51,807 bases of DNA from Owenia fusiformis (Eukaryota > Annelida > Polychaeta > Sabellida > Oweniidae), in contig CAIIXF020000803.1 of assembly GCA_903813345.2 (NCBI GenBank), forward strand, positions 1 through 51,807. The letters are read 5' to 3'. Numbering within the stretch: the stretch's first letter is position 1; every line of letters begins with the position of its first letter. The translations under genes were made by a program, and so were the position numbers. The notes under the pieces were generated by a model. That model did not search any database. It was given only the letters and a program-made list of their open reading frames with translations, and had not been told where the DNA came from. Of this stretch, positions 9,338 through 21,678 are shown piece by piece.

Positions 9338-11937
9338 ATTGTATTGTATTGTATTGTTTTGTATTGTATTGTATTTCGTTGACCAGTACTTACTCAGTAA
9401 TGATTCAATTTTAAAGTTGACTTCAAGTACTACTCCAGATCTAAATTTTGAAGGTCTGAAGTTTTGTGTTCATTTAGCTACAGTTGTAGATTGAAGGGTC
9501 TTTTCTTTTGGGTTTCATGTTAAAATTGTGGGCTTAGTTTCGGGGTTTCTTTCTTTTTAATTGAACCATCGCTGATCTTTTCCTTAAATGTACTTTCAGG
9601 TGCAGTCCTCTTGCCTTGGAGAGAACAAAAAGAACCACAAAGGGAAACCCACAGAGAATCTACAATTTGTGCTACCTATCTGCAGCATTTGTATCTACAT
9701 ACCTCTTGCCTTGGAGAGAACAAAAGAAACACAAAAGGAAAACCACAGAGAATCTGCAATTTGTGCTACCTATCTGCAGCATTTATATCTACATACCATC
9801 TTGTTAAAGGTACTGTAACACATAATCAGTTCTATCATTTGATGATTTGCTCTCTGGTCAGTACGGTTATTCCACAACGACACATTTTTCAATTGTTGGG
9901 ATTCTAATCCCATTGTTGGCACATGTATGTTTGGCAAACATTTTTTCTAAGAAATACACTAAATGATGACTGCCTTGATTTCACTTAATGTACGATGTAC
10001 CATGAAGCCATGTTTTATTATTTTCACATGTGGTCTGTGTTATTAAAGAATATACATATGCTCAACTATTCCATTCTTCCTACAGAGTTACATCTGCCCA
10101 AGCAGTTAGTTGACTTGATGATATAAATCTTGAGCCGGGAGGGGTAAAAGTTGGCATCATTGTATTTTTCATTTTTCTTATCTTGTATCTTCAGGTACAC
10201 TATGAGAGAGATGCAGCAAACACACAAGTTAGGGCGACAGCTGGATCAGTCTTTCGACATCTTTGAGCCATCAGGTCCGGTCCACGTAAAACAGTATCAT
10301 GGGTGAGAGGTGTTCGTGTTCCTGTCACCAAAGCACCAAAGTAAGTACATTTTTTCTATTCAATTATTACAACAGTTTAGTTCCTCTGTTTTCAGGTTCC
10401 CTTCAGCTTGGAGATGAGGAGCCCGATGATCAACGACACAACCGAGACAACAGCTGCGTTCCTGCTACCTAAGTTAAGTATTCCTTCCTGGTTGCATAGG
10501 GAGGGGGGGGGGCGCCTCCCAGTTGATATTTACTTGTGGACTTTTGTTGGCCAACCCATATTTTTGGTGGAGAAACTTGGACTCTGAGGTAAAGTGGGAG
10601 GGGGTGGTTGGGTTTCGGGGGGATAGAGTTCATGTTTCAAAATCAAAATATGGAAGTCTACTGGTTTATATCAAATTGGGAGAAATAAATTTTATCTTTT
10701 GTAATATTCTGTAAATTTTTAGTAGTGTAGTGTAAAGTATAATGTAAAGTTTTATGTAAGTTTTATGTTAAATAACAACTACTACAACATGTTTTATCTA
10801 TTTGTAGCACAGATGGTGAAGTCCCTGCGAAAAAACGGTCCTGTTGGAATCACATTTTTTCCACGAGGGGACTAGGTCAAGTTTCCAGGACTTACAGTAG
10901 ATGTCGCATTTTGACCAGTTTTATCTCTTGCAATCAGTTGCATCCCATTAGAAGGGGCGGGGAACTCCCAGTACTATTCCAGTTTTCCTGCGGAAAGACA
11001 GTCCTGTTGAAATCACATTTGTCTCCATTAGGGGACTAGGTTGAGTTTCAAGGACTAACCGTAGATGTCTCTTTGACCAGTTTTTATCTCTTGCAATCAG
11101 TTGCATCCCATTGCAGGGGGGGGGGCTCGCATTACTATTCCAGTTTTCGTGCGGAAAGACGGTCCTGTTGAAATCACATTTGTCTCCATTAGGGGACTAG
11201 GTTGAGTTTCCAGGACTTACCGTAGATGTCGCTCTGACCAGTTTTATTCTCTCTTGCAATAAGTTGCATCCCATTAGCAGGGGGGGGACTCCCAGTACTA
11301 TTCCAGTTTTCCTGTGGAAAGACAGTCCTGTTGAAATCACATTTGTCTCCATTAGGGGACTAGGTTGAGTTTCAAGGACTTACAGTAGATGTCGCATTTT
11401 GACCAGTTCTATCTCTTGCAATCAGTTGCATCCCATTAGCAGGGGGGACTCCCAGTAGTATTCCAGTTTTCCTGCGGAAAGACAGTCCACTTGAAATCAC
11501 ATTTGTCTCCATTAGGGGCTAGGTTGAGTTTCAAGGACTTACCGTAGATGTCGCTTTTGACCAGTTTTTATCTCTTTCAGTCAGTTGCATCCCATTAGCA
11601 GGGGGCTGCTCCCAGTACTATTCCAGTTTTTCTTGGGGGGGATGTCAAACACCAGACAACCAGACAACCAACCAACCAACCAACTTAACTGGACATCCAA
11701 CCGACCAACCAAGGACCCAATAGGCTTAATCTATTAACTAACTTACTTACAACCAGACAACACCAGACCACCCAATAGGTTAAAACTAACCAAACCACTA
11801 CTAATTAATCAACCAACTAACCAACACTCCATCCAACGAACAAAACAACCAACGAACCAAACAACCAACGAACCAAACAACCAACGGAACAGACAGCAAC
11901 GAACCAGATGACCAAGATCATGGATCTAGTGCTTAGT
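9338..11937 (+). repeat. Macrosatellite unit 1
   Basis: 2600 bp. It carries many one-base differences from the other units, mostly run-length changes (for example 9473 CATTTAGC versus CATTTTAGC, 10200 GTACACTATG versus GTACAACTATG). These change the reading phase of the candidate exons. It shares private variants with unit 3 (TCTTTCAGTCAG at 11573, GAACAAAACAACC at 11838). Confidence 0.85.
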
Positions 11938-14598
11938 ATTGTATTGTATTGTATTGTATTGTATAGTTTTGTATTGTTTTGTATTGTATTGTATTTCGTT
12001 GACCAGTACTTACTCAGTAATGATTCAATTTTAAAGTTGACTTCAAGTACTACTCCAGATCTAAATTTTGAAGGTCTGAAGTTTTGTGTTCATTTTAGCT
12101 ACAGTTGTAGATTGAAGGGTCTTTTCTTTTGGGTTTTCATGTTAAAATTGTGGGTTTAGTTTCGGGGTTTCTTTCTTTTTAATTGAACCATCGCTGATCT
12201 TTTCCTTAAATGTACTTTCAGGTGCAGTCCTCTTGCCTTGGAGAGAACAAAAAGAACCACAAAGGGAAAACCACAGAGAATCTACAATTTGTGCTACCTA
12301 TCTGCAGCATTTGTATCTACATACCTCTTGCCTTGGAGAGAACAAAAAGAAACACAAAAGGAAAACCACAGAGAATCTGCAATTTGTGCTACCTATCTGC
12401 AGCATTTATATCTACATACCATCTTGTTAAAGGTACTGTAACACATAATCAGTTCTATCATTTGATGATTTTGCTCTCTGGTTCAGTACGGTTATTCCAC
12501 AACGACACATTTTTCAATTGTTGGGATTCTAATCCCATTGTTGGCACATGTATGTTTGGCAAACATTTTTTCTAAGAAATACACTAAATGATGACTGCCT
12601 TGATTTCACTTAATGTACAGATGTACCATGAAGCCATGTTTTATTATTTTCACATGTGGTCTGTGTTATTAAAGAATATACATATGCTCAACTATTCCAT
12701 TCTTCCTACAGAGTTACATCTGCCCAAGCAGTTAGTTGACTTGATGATATAAATCTTGAGCCGGGAGGGGTAAAAGTTGCATCATTGTATTTTTTCATTT
12801 TCTTATCTTGTATCTTTCAGGTACAACTATGAGAGAGATGCAGCAAACACACCAAGTTAGGGCGACAGCTGGATCAGTCTTTCGACATCTTTGAGCCATC
12901 AGGTCCGGTCCACGTAAACAGTATCATGGGTGAGAGGTGTTCGTGTTCCTGTCACCAAGCACCAAGTAAGTACTTTTTTCTATTCAATTATTACAACAGT
13001 TTAGTTCCTCTGTTTTCAGGTTCCCTTTCAGCTTGGAGATGAGGAGCCGATGATCAACGACACAACCGAGACAACAGCTGCGTTCCTGCTACCTAAGTTA
13101 AGTATTCCTTCCTGGTTTTGCATAGGGATGGGGGGGCGCCTCCCAGTTTGATATTTACTTGTGGACTTTTGTTGGCCAACCCATATTTTTGGTGGAGAAA
13201 CTTGGACTCTGAGGTAAAGTGGGAGGGGGGTGGTTGGGTTTCCGGGGGTAGAGTTCATGTTTCAAAATCAAAAATATGGAAGTCTACTGGTTTATATCAA
13301 ATTGGGAGAAATAAATTTTATCTTTTGTAATATTCTGTAAATTGTTAGTAGTGTAGTGTAAAGTATAATGTAAAGTTTATTTAAAGTTTTTATGTAAAGT
13401 TTTATGTTAAATAACAACTACTACAACATGTTTTATCTATTTGTAGCACAGATGGTGAAGTCCCTGCGAAAAAACGGTCCTGTGGAATCACATTTTTCCA
13501 CGAGGGGACTAGGTCAAGTTTCCAGGACTTACAGTAGATGTCGCATTTTGACCAGTTTTATCTCTTGCAATCAGTTGCATCCCATTAGAAGGGGCGGGGA
13601 ACTCCCAGTACTATTCCAGTTTTCCTGCGGAAAGACAGTCCTGTTGAAATCACATTTGTCTCCATTAGGGGACTAGGTTGAGTTTCAAGGACTAACCGTA
13701 GATGTCTCTTTTGACCAGTTTTTATCTCTTGCAATCAGTTGCATCCCATTAGCAGGGGGGGGGGCTCGCATTACTATTCCAGTTTTCGTGCGGAAAGACG
13801 GTCCTGTTGAAATCACATTTGTCTCCATTAGGGGACTAGGTTGAGTTTCCAGGACTTACCGTAGATGTCGCTCTGACCAGTTTTATTCTCTCTTGCAATA
13901 AGTTGCATCCCATTAGCAGGGGGGACTCCCAGTACTATTCCAGTTTTCCTGTGGAAAGACAGTCCTGTTGAAATCACATTTGTCTCCATTAGGGGACTAG
14001 GTTGAGTTTCAAGGACTTACAGTAGATGTCGCATTTTGACCAGTTCTATCTCTTGCAATCAGTTGCATCCCATTAGCAGGGGGGACTCCCAGTAGTATTC
14101 CAGTTTTCCTGCGGAAAGACAGTCCACTTGAAATCACATTTGTCTCCATTAGGGGACTAGGTTGAGTTTCAAGGACTTACCGTAGATGTCGCTTTTGACC
14201 AGTTTTTATCTCTTGCAATCAGTTGCATCCCATTAGCAGGGGGCTGCTCCCAGTACTATTCCAGTTTTTCTTGGGGGGGATGTCAAACAACCAGACAACC
14301 AGACAACCAACCAACCAACCAACTTACTGGACATCCAACCGACCAACCAATGACCCAATAGGCTTAATCTATTAACTAACTTACTTACTAACTAACCAAC
14401 CAACTAACCAACCAGACAACCACCAGACCACCCAATAGGTTAAAACTAACCAACCAACTAACTAATTAATCAACCAACTAACCAACACTCCATCCAACGA
14501 ACCAAACAACCAACGAACCAAACAACCAACGAACCAAACAACCAACGAACCAGACAAGCAACGAACCAGATGACCAAGATCATGGATCTAGTGCTTAG
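11938..14598 (+). repeat. Macrosatellite unit 2
   Basis: 2661 bp, complete. The 121-codon open frame is at 12210-12575. The donor after segment C reads CACCAAGCACCAAGTAAGTA, two bases shorter than in units 3-6. Confidence 0.85.
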
Positions 14599-16368
14599 TA
14601 TTGTATTGTATTGTATTGTATTGTATTGTATAGTTTTGTATTGTTTTGTATTGTATTGTATTTCGTTGACCAGTACTTACGGTCCACGTAAACAGTATCA
14701 TGGGTGAGAGGTGTTCGTGTTCCTGTCACCAAAGCACCAAAGTAAGTACTTTTTTCTATTCAATTATTACAACAGTTTAGTTCCTCTGTTTTCAGGTTCC
14801 CTTTCAGCTTGGAGATGAGGAGCCCGATGATCAACGACACAACCGAGACAACAGCTGCGTTCCTGCTACCTAAGTTAAGTATTCCTTCCTGGTTTTGCAT
14901 AGGGATGGGGGGGGGCGCCTCCCAGTTTGATATTTACTTGTGGACTTTTGTTGGCCAACCCATATTTTTGGTGGAGAAACTTGGACTCTGAGGTAAAGTG
15001 GGAGGGGGGTGGTTGGGTTTCCGGGGGGATAGAGTTCATGTTTCAAAATCAAAAATATGGAAGTCTACTGGTTTATATCAAATTGGGAGAAATAAATTTT
15101 ATCTTTTGTAATATTCTGTAAATTTTTAGTAGTGTAGTGTAAAGTATAATGTAAAGTTTTATGTAAAGTTTTATGTTAAATAACAACTACTACAACATGT
15201 TTTATCTATTTGTAGCACAGATGGTGAAGTCCCTGCGAAAAAAACGGTCCTGTTGGAATCACATTTTTTCCACGAGGGGACTAGGTCAAGTTTCCAGGAC
15301 TTACAGTAGATGTCGCATTTTGACCAGTTTTATCTCTTGCAATCAGTTGCATCCCATTAGAAGGGGCGGGGAACTCCCAGTACTATTCCAGTTTTCCTGC
15401 GGAAAGACAGTCCTGTTGAAATCACATTTGTCTCCATTAGGGGACTAGGTTGAGTTTCAAGGACTAACCGTAGATGTCTCTTTTGACCAGTTTTTATCTC
15501 TTGCAATCAGTTGCATCCCATTAGCAGGGGGGGGGGCTCGCATTACTATTCCAGTTTTCGTGCGGAAAGACGGTCCTGTTGAAATCACATTTGTCTCCAT
15601 TAGGGGACTAGGTTGAGTTTCCAGGACTTACCGTAGATGTCGCTCTGACCAGTTTTATTCTCTCTTGCAATAAGTTGCATCCCATTAGCAGGGGGGGACT
15701 CCCAGTACTATTCCAGTTTTCCTGTGGAAAGACAGTCCTGTTGAAATCACATTTGTCTCCATTAGGGGACTAGGTTGAGTTTCAAGGACTTACAGTAGAT
15801 GTCGCATTTTGACCAGTTCTATCTCTTGCAATCAGTTGCATCCCATTAGCAGGGGGGGACTCCCAGTAGTATTCCAGTTTTCCTGCGGAAAGACAGTCCA
15901 CTTGAAATCACATTTGTCTCCATTAGGGGACTAGGTTGAGTTTCAAGGACTTACCGTAGATGTCGCTTTTGACCAGTTTTTATCTCTTTCAGTCAGTTGC
16001 ATCCCATTAGCAGGGGGCTGCTCCCAGTACTATTCCAGTTTTTCTTGGGGGGATGTCAAACAACCAGACAACCAGACAACCAACCAACCAACCAACTTAC
16101 TGGACATCCAACCGACCAACCAATGACCCAATAGGCTTAATCTATTAACTAACTTACTTACTAACCAACTAACTAACCAACCAGACAACCACCAGACCAC
16201 CCAATAGGTTAAAACTAACCAACCAACTAACTAATTAATCAACCAACTAACCAACACTCCATCCAACGAACAAAACAACCAACGAACCAAACAACCAACG
16301 AACCAAACAACCAACGAACCAGACAAGCAAACGAACAGATGACCAAGATCATGGATCTAGTGCTTAGT
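14599..16368 (+). repeat. Macrosatellite unit 3, internally deleted
   Basis: 1770 bp. After CCAGTACTTAC at 14671-14681 it jumps directly to GGTCCACGTAAAC. The part equal to about 12014-12905 of unit 2 is missing (~891 bp), including segments A and B and most of C. Private variants tie it to unit 1. Confidence 0.88.
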
Positions 16369-19028
16369 ATTGTATTGTATTGTATTGTATTGTATAGTTT
16401 TGTATTGTTTTGTATTGTATTGTATTTCGTTGACCAGTACTTACTCAGTAATGATTCAATTTTAAAGTTGACTTCAAGTACTACTCCAGATCTAAATTTT
16501 GAAGGTCTGAAGTTTTGTGTTCATTTTAGCTACAGTTGTAGATTGAAGGGTCTTTTCTTTTGGGTTTTCATGTTAAAATTGTGGGCTTAGTTTCGGGGTT
16601 TCTTTCTTTTTAATTGAACCATCGCTGATCTTTTCCTTAAATGTACTTTCAGGTGCAGTCCTCTTGCCTTGGAGAGAACAAAAAGAACCACAAAGGGAAA
16701 ACCACAGAGAATCTACAATTTGTGCTACCTATCTGCAGCATTTGTATCTACATACCTCTTGCCTTGGAGAGAACAAAAAGAAACACAAAAGGAAAACCAC
16801 AGAGAATCTGCAATTTGTGCTACCTATCTGCAGCATTTATATCTACATACCATCTTGTTAAAGGTACTGTAACACATAATCAGTTCTATCATTTGATGAT
16901 TTTGCTCTCTGGTTCAGTACGGTTATTCCACAACGACACATTTTTCAATTGTTGGGATTCTAATCCCATTGTTGGCACATGTATGTTTGGCAAACATTTT
17001 TTCTAAGAAATACACTAAATGATGACTGCCTTGATTTCACTTAATGTACAGATGTACCATGAAGCCATGTTTTATTATTTTCACATGTGGTCTGTGTTAT
17101 TAAAGAATATGCATATGCTCAACTATTCCATTCTTCCTACAGAGTTACATCTGCCCAAGCAGTTAGTTGACTTGATGATATAAATCTTGAGCCGGGAGGG
17201 GTAAAAGTTGCATCATTGTATTTTTCATTTTCTTATCTTGTATCTTTCAGGTACAACTATGAGAGAGATGCAGCAAACACACCAAGTTAGGGCGACAGCT
17301 GGATCAGTCTTTTGACATCTTTGAGCCATTGGGTCTGGTCCACGTAAACAGTATCATGGGCGAGAGGTGTTCGTGTTCCTGTCACCAAAGCACCAAAGTA
17401 AGTACTTTTTTCTATTCAATTATTACAACAGTTTAGTTCCTCTGTTTTCAGGTTCCCTTTCAGCTTGGAGATGAGGAGCCCGATGATCAACGACACAACC
17501 GAGACAACAGCTGCGTTCCTGCTACCTAAGTTAAGTATTCCTTCCTGGTTTTGCATAGGGATGGGGGGGCGCCTCCCAGTTTGATATTTACTTGTGGACT
17601 TTTGTTGGCCAACCCATATTTTTGGTGGAGAAACTTGGACTCTGAGGTAAAGTGGGAGGGGGGTGGTTGGGTTTCCGGGGGGATAGAGTTCATGTTTCAA
17701 AATCAAAAATATGGAAGTCTACTGGTTTATATCAAATTGGAGAAATAAATTTTGTCTTTTGTAATATTCTGTAAATTTTTAGTAGTGTAGTGTAAAGTAT
17801 AATGTAAAGTTTTATTTAAAGTTTTTATGTAAAGTTTTATGTTAAATAACAACTACTACAACATGTTTTATCTATTTGTAGCACAGATGGTGAAGTCCCT
17901 GCGAAAAAACGGTCCTGTTGGAATCACATTTTTTCCACGAGGGGACTAGGTCAAGTTTCCAGGACTTACAGTAGATGTCGCATTTTGACCAGTTTTATCT
18001 CTTGCAATCAGTTGCATCCCATTAGAAGGGGCGGGGAACTCCCAGTACTATTCCAGTTTTCCTGCGGAAAGACAGTCCTGTTGAAATCACATTGTCTCCA
18101 TTAGGGGACTAGGTTGAGTTTCAAGGACTAACCGTAGATGTCTCTTTTGACCAGTTTTATCTCTTGCAATCAGTTGCATCCCATTAGCAGGGGGGGGGCT
18201 CGCATTACTATTCCAGTTTTCGTGCGGAAAGACGGTCCTGTTGAAATCACATTTGTCTCCATTAGGGGACTAGGTTGAGTTTCCAGGACTTACCGTAGAT
18301 GTCGCTCTGACCAGTTTTATTCTCTCTTGCAATAAGTTGCATCCCATTAGCAGGGGGGACTCCCAGTACTATTCCAGTTTTCCTGTGGAAAGACAGTCCT
18401 GTTGAAATCACATTTGTCTCCATTAGGGGACTAGGTTGAGTTTCAAGGACTTACAGTAGATGTCGCATTTTGACCAGTTCTAACTCTTGCAATCAGTTGC
18501 ATCCCATTAGCAGGGGGGGACTCCCAGTAGTATTCCAGTTTTCCTGCGGAAAGACAGTCCACTTGAAATCACATTTGTCTCCATTAGGGGACTAGGTTGA
18601 GTTTCAAGGACTTACCGTAGATGTCGCTTTTGACCAGTTTTTATCTCTTGCAATCAGTTGCATCCCATTAGCAGGGGGCTGCTCCCAGTACTATTCCAGT
18701 TTTTCTTGGGGGGATGTCAAACAACCAGACAACCAGACAACCAACCAACCAACCAACTTACTGGATATCCAACCGACCAACCAATGACCCAATAGGCTTA
18801 ATCTATTAACTAACTTACTTACTAACCAACCAACTAACCAACCAGACAACCACCAGACCACCCAATAGGTTAAAACTAACCAACCAACTAACTAATTAAT
18901 CAACCAACTAACCAACACTCCATCCAACGAACCAAACAACCAACGAACCAAACAACCAACGAACCAAACAACCAACGAACCAGACAAGCAACGAACCAGA
19001 TGACCAAGATCATGGATCTAGTGCTTAG
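16369..19028 (+). repeat. Macrosatellite unit 4
   Basis: 2660 bp, complete. It shares with unit 6 the variants CATTGGGTCTGGTCCACG and ATGGGCGAGAGG (17328-17366); units 1, 2 and 5 read CATCAGGTCCGG and ATGGGTGAGAGG. Confidence 0.85.
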
Positions 19029-19029
19029 T

Positions 19030-19085
19030 ATTGTATTGTATTGTATTGTATAGTTTTGTATTGTTTTGTATTGTATTGTATTTCG
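19030..19085 (+). repeat. (TATTG)n microsatellite at unit start
   Basis: Pentanucleotide runs with TTTTG interruptions. Present at the start of every unit (9338, 11938, 14599, 16369, 19029, 21679, 24244) with different copy numbers. Confidence 0.9.
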
Positions 19086-19296
19086 TTGACCAGTACTTAC
19101 TCAGTAATGATTCAATTTTAAAGTTGACTTCAAGTACTACTCCAGATCTAAATTTTGAAGGTCTGAAGTTTTGTGTTCATTTTAGCTACAGTTGTAGATT
19201 GAAGGGTCTTTTCTTTTGGGTTTTCATATTAAAATTGTGGGCTTAGTTTCGGGGTTTCTTTCTTTTTAATTGAACCATCGCTGATCTTTTCCTTAA

Positions 19297-19662
19297 ATGT
19301 ACTTTCAGGTGCAGTCCTCTTGCCTTGGAGAGAACAAAAAGAACCACAAAGGGAAAACCACAGAGAATCTACAATTTGTGCTACCTATCTGCAGCATTTG
19401 TATCTACATACCTCTTGCCTTGGAGAGAACAAAAAGAAACACAAAAGGAAAACCACAGAGAATCTGCAATTTGTGCTACCTATCTGCAGCATTTATATCT
19501 ACATACCATCTTGTTAAAGGTACTGTAACACATAATCAGTTCTATCATTTGATGATTTTGCTCTCTGGTTCAGTACGGTTATTCCACAACGACACATTTT
19601 TCAATTGTTGGGATTCTAATCCCATTGTTGGCACATGTATGTTTGGCAAACATTTTTTCTAA
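19297..19662 (+). CDS. Macrosatellite open frame, 121 codons, unknown
   Basis: Reads from MYFQVQSSCLGENKKNHKGK to GTCMFGKHFF. The same frame is intact in units 2 (12210-12575), 4 (16641-17006) and 5, and altered in 1, 6 and 7. It includes two copies of a 95-bp repeat; because 95 is not a multiple of 3, the second copy is read in another phase, and all three forward phases stay open through it. If spliced at 19519/19799 (see segments A and B) it becomes 87 residues ending KQLVDLMI. No family recognised; it may well be non-coding. Confidence 0.25.
   Translation: MYFQVQSSCLGENKKNHKGKTTENLQFVLPICSICIYIPLALERTKRNTKGKPQRICNLCYLSAAFISTYHLVKGTVTHNQFYHLMILLSGSVRLFHNDTFFNCWDSNPIVGTCMFGKHFF
19309..19519 (+). 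other. Candidate exon A (macrosatellite unit 5)
   Basis: The acceptor is CTTAAATGTACTTTCAG and the donor AAAG|GTACTG. Length 211 bp, so it leaves phase 1. It holds the two 95-bp repeats beginning TCTTGCCTTGGAGAGAACAA. Equivalent sites exist in units 1, 2, 4, 6 and 7. Confidence 0.4.
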
Positions 19663-19798
19663 GAAATACACTAAATGATGACTGCCTTGATTTCACTTAA
19701 TGTACAGATGTACCATGAAGCCATGTTTTATTATTTTCACATGTGGTCTGTGTTATTAAAGAATATACATATGCTCAACTATTCCATTCTTCCTACAG

Positions 19799-19857
19799 AG
19801 TTACATCTGCCCAAGCAGTTAGTTGACTTGATGATATAAATCTTGAGCCGGGAGGGG
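19799..19857 (+). other. Candidate exon B (macrosatellite unit 5)
   Basis: The acceptor is ATTCCATTCTTCCTACAG; a possible donor lies at GGAGGG|GTAAAA. Joined to A, the split codon gives Glu and the frame runs LHLPKQLVDLMI to a TAA at 19837-19839. The downstream diverged copy at 25531-25565 keeps the same phase and a stop at the same place (QLVDLMM, TAA). Confidence 0.4.
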
Positions 19858-19906
19858 TAAAAGTTGCATCATTGTATTTTTCATTTTCTTATCTTGTATC
19901 TTTCAG

Positions 19907-20053
19907 GTACAACTATGAGAGAGATGCAGCAAACACACCAAGTTAGGGCGACAGCTGGATCAGTCTTTCGACATCTTTGAGCCATCAGGTCCGGTCCACG
20001 TAAACAGTATCATGGGTGAGAGGTGTTCGTGTTCCTGTCACCAAAGCACCAAA
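19907..20053 (+). other. Candidate exon C (macrosatellite unit 5)
   Basis: Acceptor TTATCTTGTATCTTTCAG; very strong donor AAA|GTAAGTAC. Length 147 bp (49 codons). After a TGA at codon 4 the frame is open to the end, with LGRQLDQSFDIFEPSGPVHV and ERCSCSCHQSTK. Unit 1 carries compensating-looking indels that shift this frame. Confidence 0.4.
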
Positions 20054-20107
20054 GTAAGTACTTTTTTCTATTCAATTATTACAACAGTTTAGTTCCTCTG
20101 TTTTCAG

Positions 20108-20185
20108 GTTCCCTTTCAGCTTGGAGATGAGGAGCCCGATGATCAACGACACAACCGAGACAACAGCTGCGTTCCTGCTACCTAA
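20108..20185 (+). other. Candidate exon D (macrosatellite unit 5)
   Basis: The acceptor is TCCTCTGTTTTCAG. It continues segment C in phase 0 as VPFQLGDEEPDDQRH and on to VPAT, ending at TAA 20183-20185. C plus D make a spliced open frame of about 70 codons. The GT after it (CTAA|GTTAAG) is a weak donor. Confidence 0.4.
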
Positions 20186-20536
20186 GTTAAGTATTCCTTC
20201 CTGGTTTTGCATAGGGATGGGGGGGCGCCTCCCAGTTTGATATTTACTTGTGGACTTTTGTTGGCCAACCCATATTTTTGGTGGAGAAACTTGGACTCTG
20301 AGGTAAAGTGGGAGGGGGGTGGTTGGGTTTCCGGGGGGATAGAGTTCATGTTTCAAAATCAAAAATATGGAAGTCTACTGGTTTATATCAAATTGGGAGA
20401 AATAAATTTTATCTTTTGTAATATTCTGTAAATTTTTAGTAGTGTAGTGTAAAGTATAATGTAAAGTTTTATTTAAAGTTTTTATGTAAAGTTTTATGTT
20501 AAATAACAACTACTACAACATGTTTTATCTATTTGT

Positions 20537-21375
20537 AGCACAGATGGTGAAGTCCCTGCGAAAAAACGGTCCTGTTGGAATCACATTTTTTCCACGAGGG
20601 GACTAGGTCAAGTTTCCAGGACTTACAGTAGATGTCGCATTTTGACCAGTTTTATCTCTTGCAATCAGTTGCATCCCATTAGAAGGGGCGGGGAACTCCC
20701 AGTACTATTCCAGTTTTCCTGCGGAAGGACAGTCCTGTTGAAATCACATTTGTCTCCATTAGGGGACTAGGTTGAGTTTCAAGGACTAACCGTAGATGTC
20801 TCTTTTGACCAGTTTTTATCTCTTGCAATCAGTTGCATCCCATTAGCAGGGGGGGGGCTCGCATTACTATTCCAGTTTTCGTGCGGAAAGACGGTCCTGT
20901 TGAAATCACATTTGTCTCCATTAGGGGACTAGGTTGAGTTTCCAGGACTTACCGTAGATGTCGCTCTGACCAGTTTTATTCTCTCTTGCAATAAGTTGCA
21001 TCCCATTAGCAGGGGGGGGACTCCCAGTACTATTCCAGTTTTCCTGTGGAAAGACAGTCCTGTTGAAATCACATTTGTCTCCATTAGGGGACTAGGTTGA
21101 GTTTCAAGGACTTACAGTAGATGTCGCATTTTGACCAGTTCTATCTCTTGCAATCAGTTGCATCCCATTAGCAGGGGGGGGGGACTCCCAGTAGTATTCC
21201 AGTTTTCCTGCGGAAAGACAGTCTACTTGAAATCACATTTGTCTCCATTAGGGGACTAGGTTGAGTTTCAAGGACTTACCGTAGATGTCGCTTTTGACCA
21301 GTTTTTATCTCTTGCAATCAGTTGCATCCCATTAGCAGGGGGCTGCTCCCAGTACTATTCCAGTTTTTCTTGGGG
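20537..21375 (+). repeat. ~162-bp sub-repeat, about 5 copies, inside macrosatellite unit 5
   Basis: Each copy has CGGAAAGACAGTCCTGTTG, CATTTGTCTCCATTAGGGGA, a TTACCGTAGATGTCGC motif, TCTTGCAATCAGTTGCATCC and a poly-G run before CTCCCAGTACTATTCCAG. Copies start near 20557, 20710, 20872, 21035 and 21197. The first is preceded by an acceptor-like TCTATTTGTAG at 20528-20538. The same block is present in units 1-6. Confidence 0.85.
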
Positions 21376-21381
21376 GGGATG

Positions 21382-21645
21382 TCAAACAACCAGACAACCA
21401 ACCAACCAACCAACTTACTGGACATCCAACCGACCAACCAATGACCCAATAGGCTTAATCTATTAACTAACTTACTTACTAACCAACCAACTAACCAACC
21501 AGACAACCACCAGACCACCCAATAGGTTAAAACTAACCAACCAACTAACTAATTAATCAACCAACTAACCAACACTCCATCCAACGAACCAAACAACCAA
21601 CGAACCAAACAACCAACGAACCAACGAACCAGACAAGCAACGAAC
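21382..21645 (+). repeat. AACC/AACGAACC-rich simple-sequence tract closing the unit
   Basis: Degenerate CCAA, ACTA and ACCAAACAACCAACGA repeats. Present at the end of units 1-6. The minus strand gives spurious Trp/Leu-rich open frames. Confidence 0.85.
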
Positions 21646-21678
21646 CAGATGACCAAGATCATGGATCTAGTGCTTAGT

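Larger units (their letters stand above)
19029..21678 (+). repeat. Macrosatellite unit 5 (reference unit for the sub-features below)
   Basis: 2650 bp, complete and close to consensus. At the variant sites that separate units 4 and 6, it matches unit 2. Confidence 0.85.

Noticed and set aside
17416-17706. 96-codon minus-strand frame repeated in the macrosatellite (also 20072-20362)
   Set aside because: Opposite strand to the splice signals, no recognisable domain, and disrupted in other units by run-length changes.
21318-21518. Trp/Leu/Val-rich minus-strand frames (also at 23892-24092) looking like a membrane protein
   Set aside because: They are translations of the AACC-rich simple repeat that closes each macrosatellite unit.
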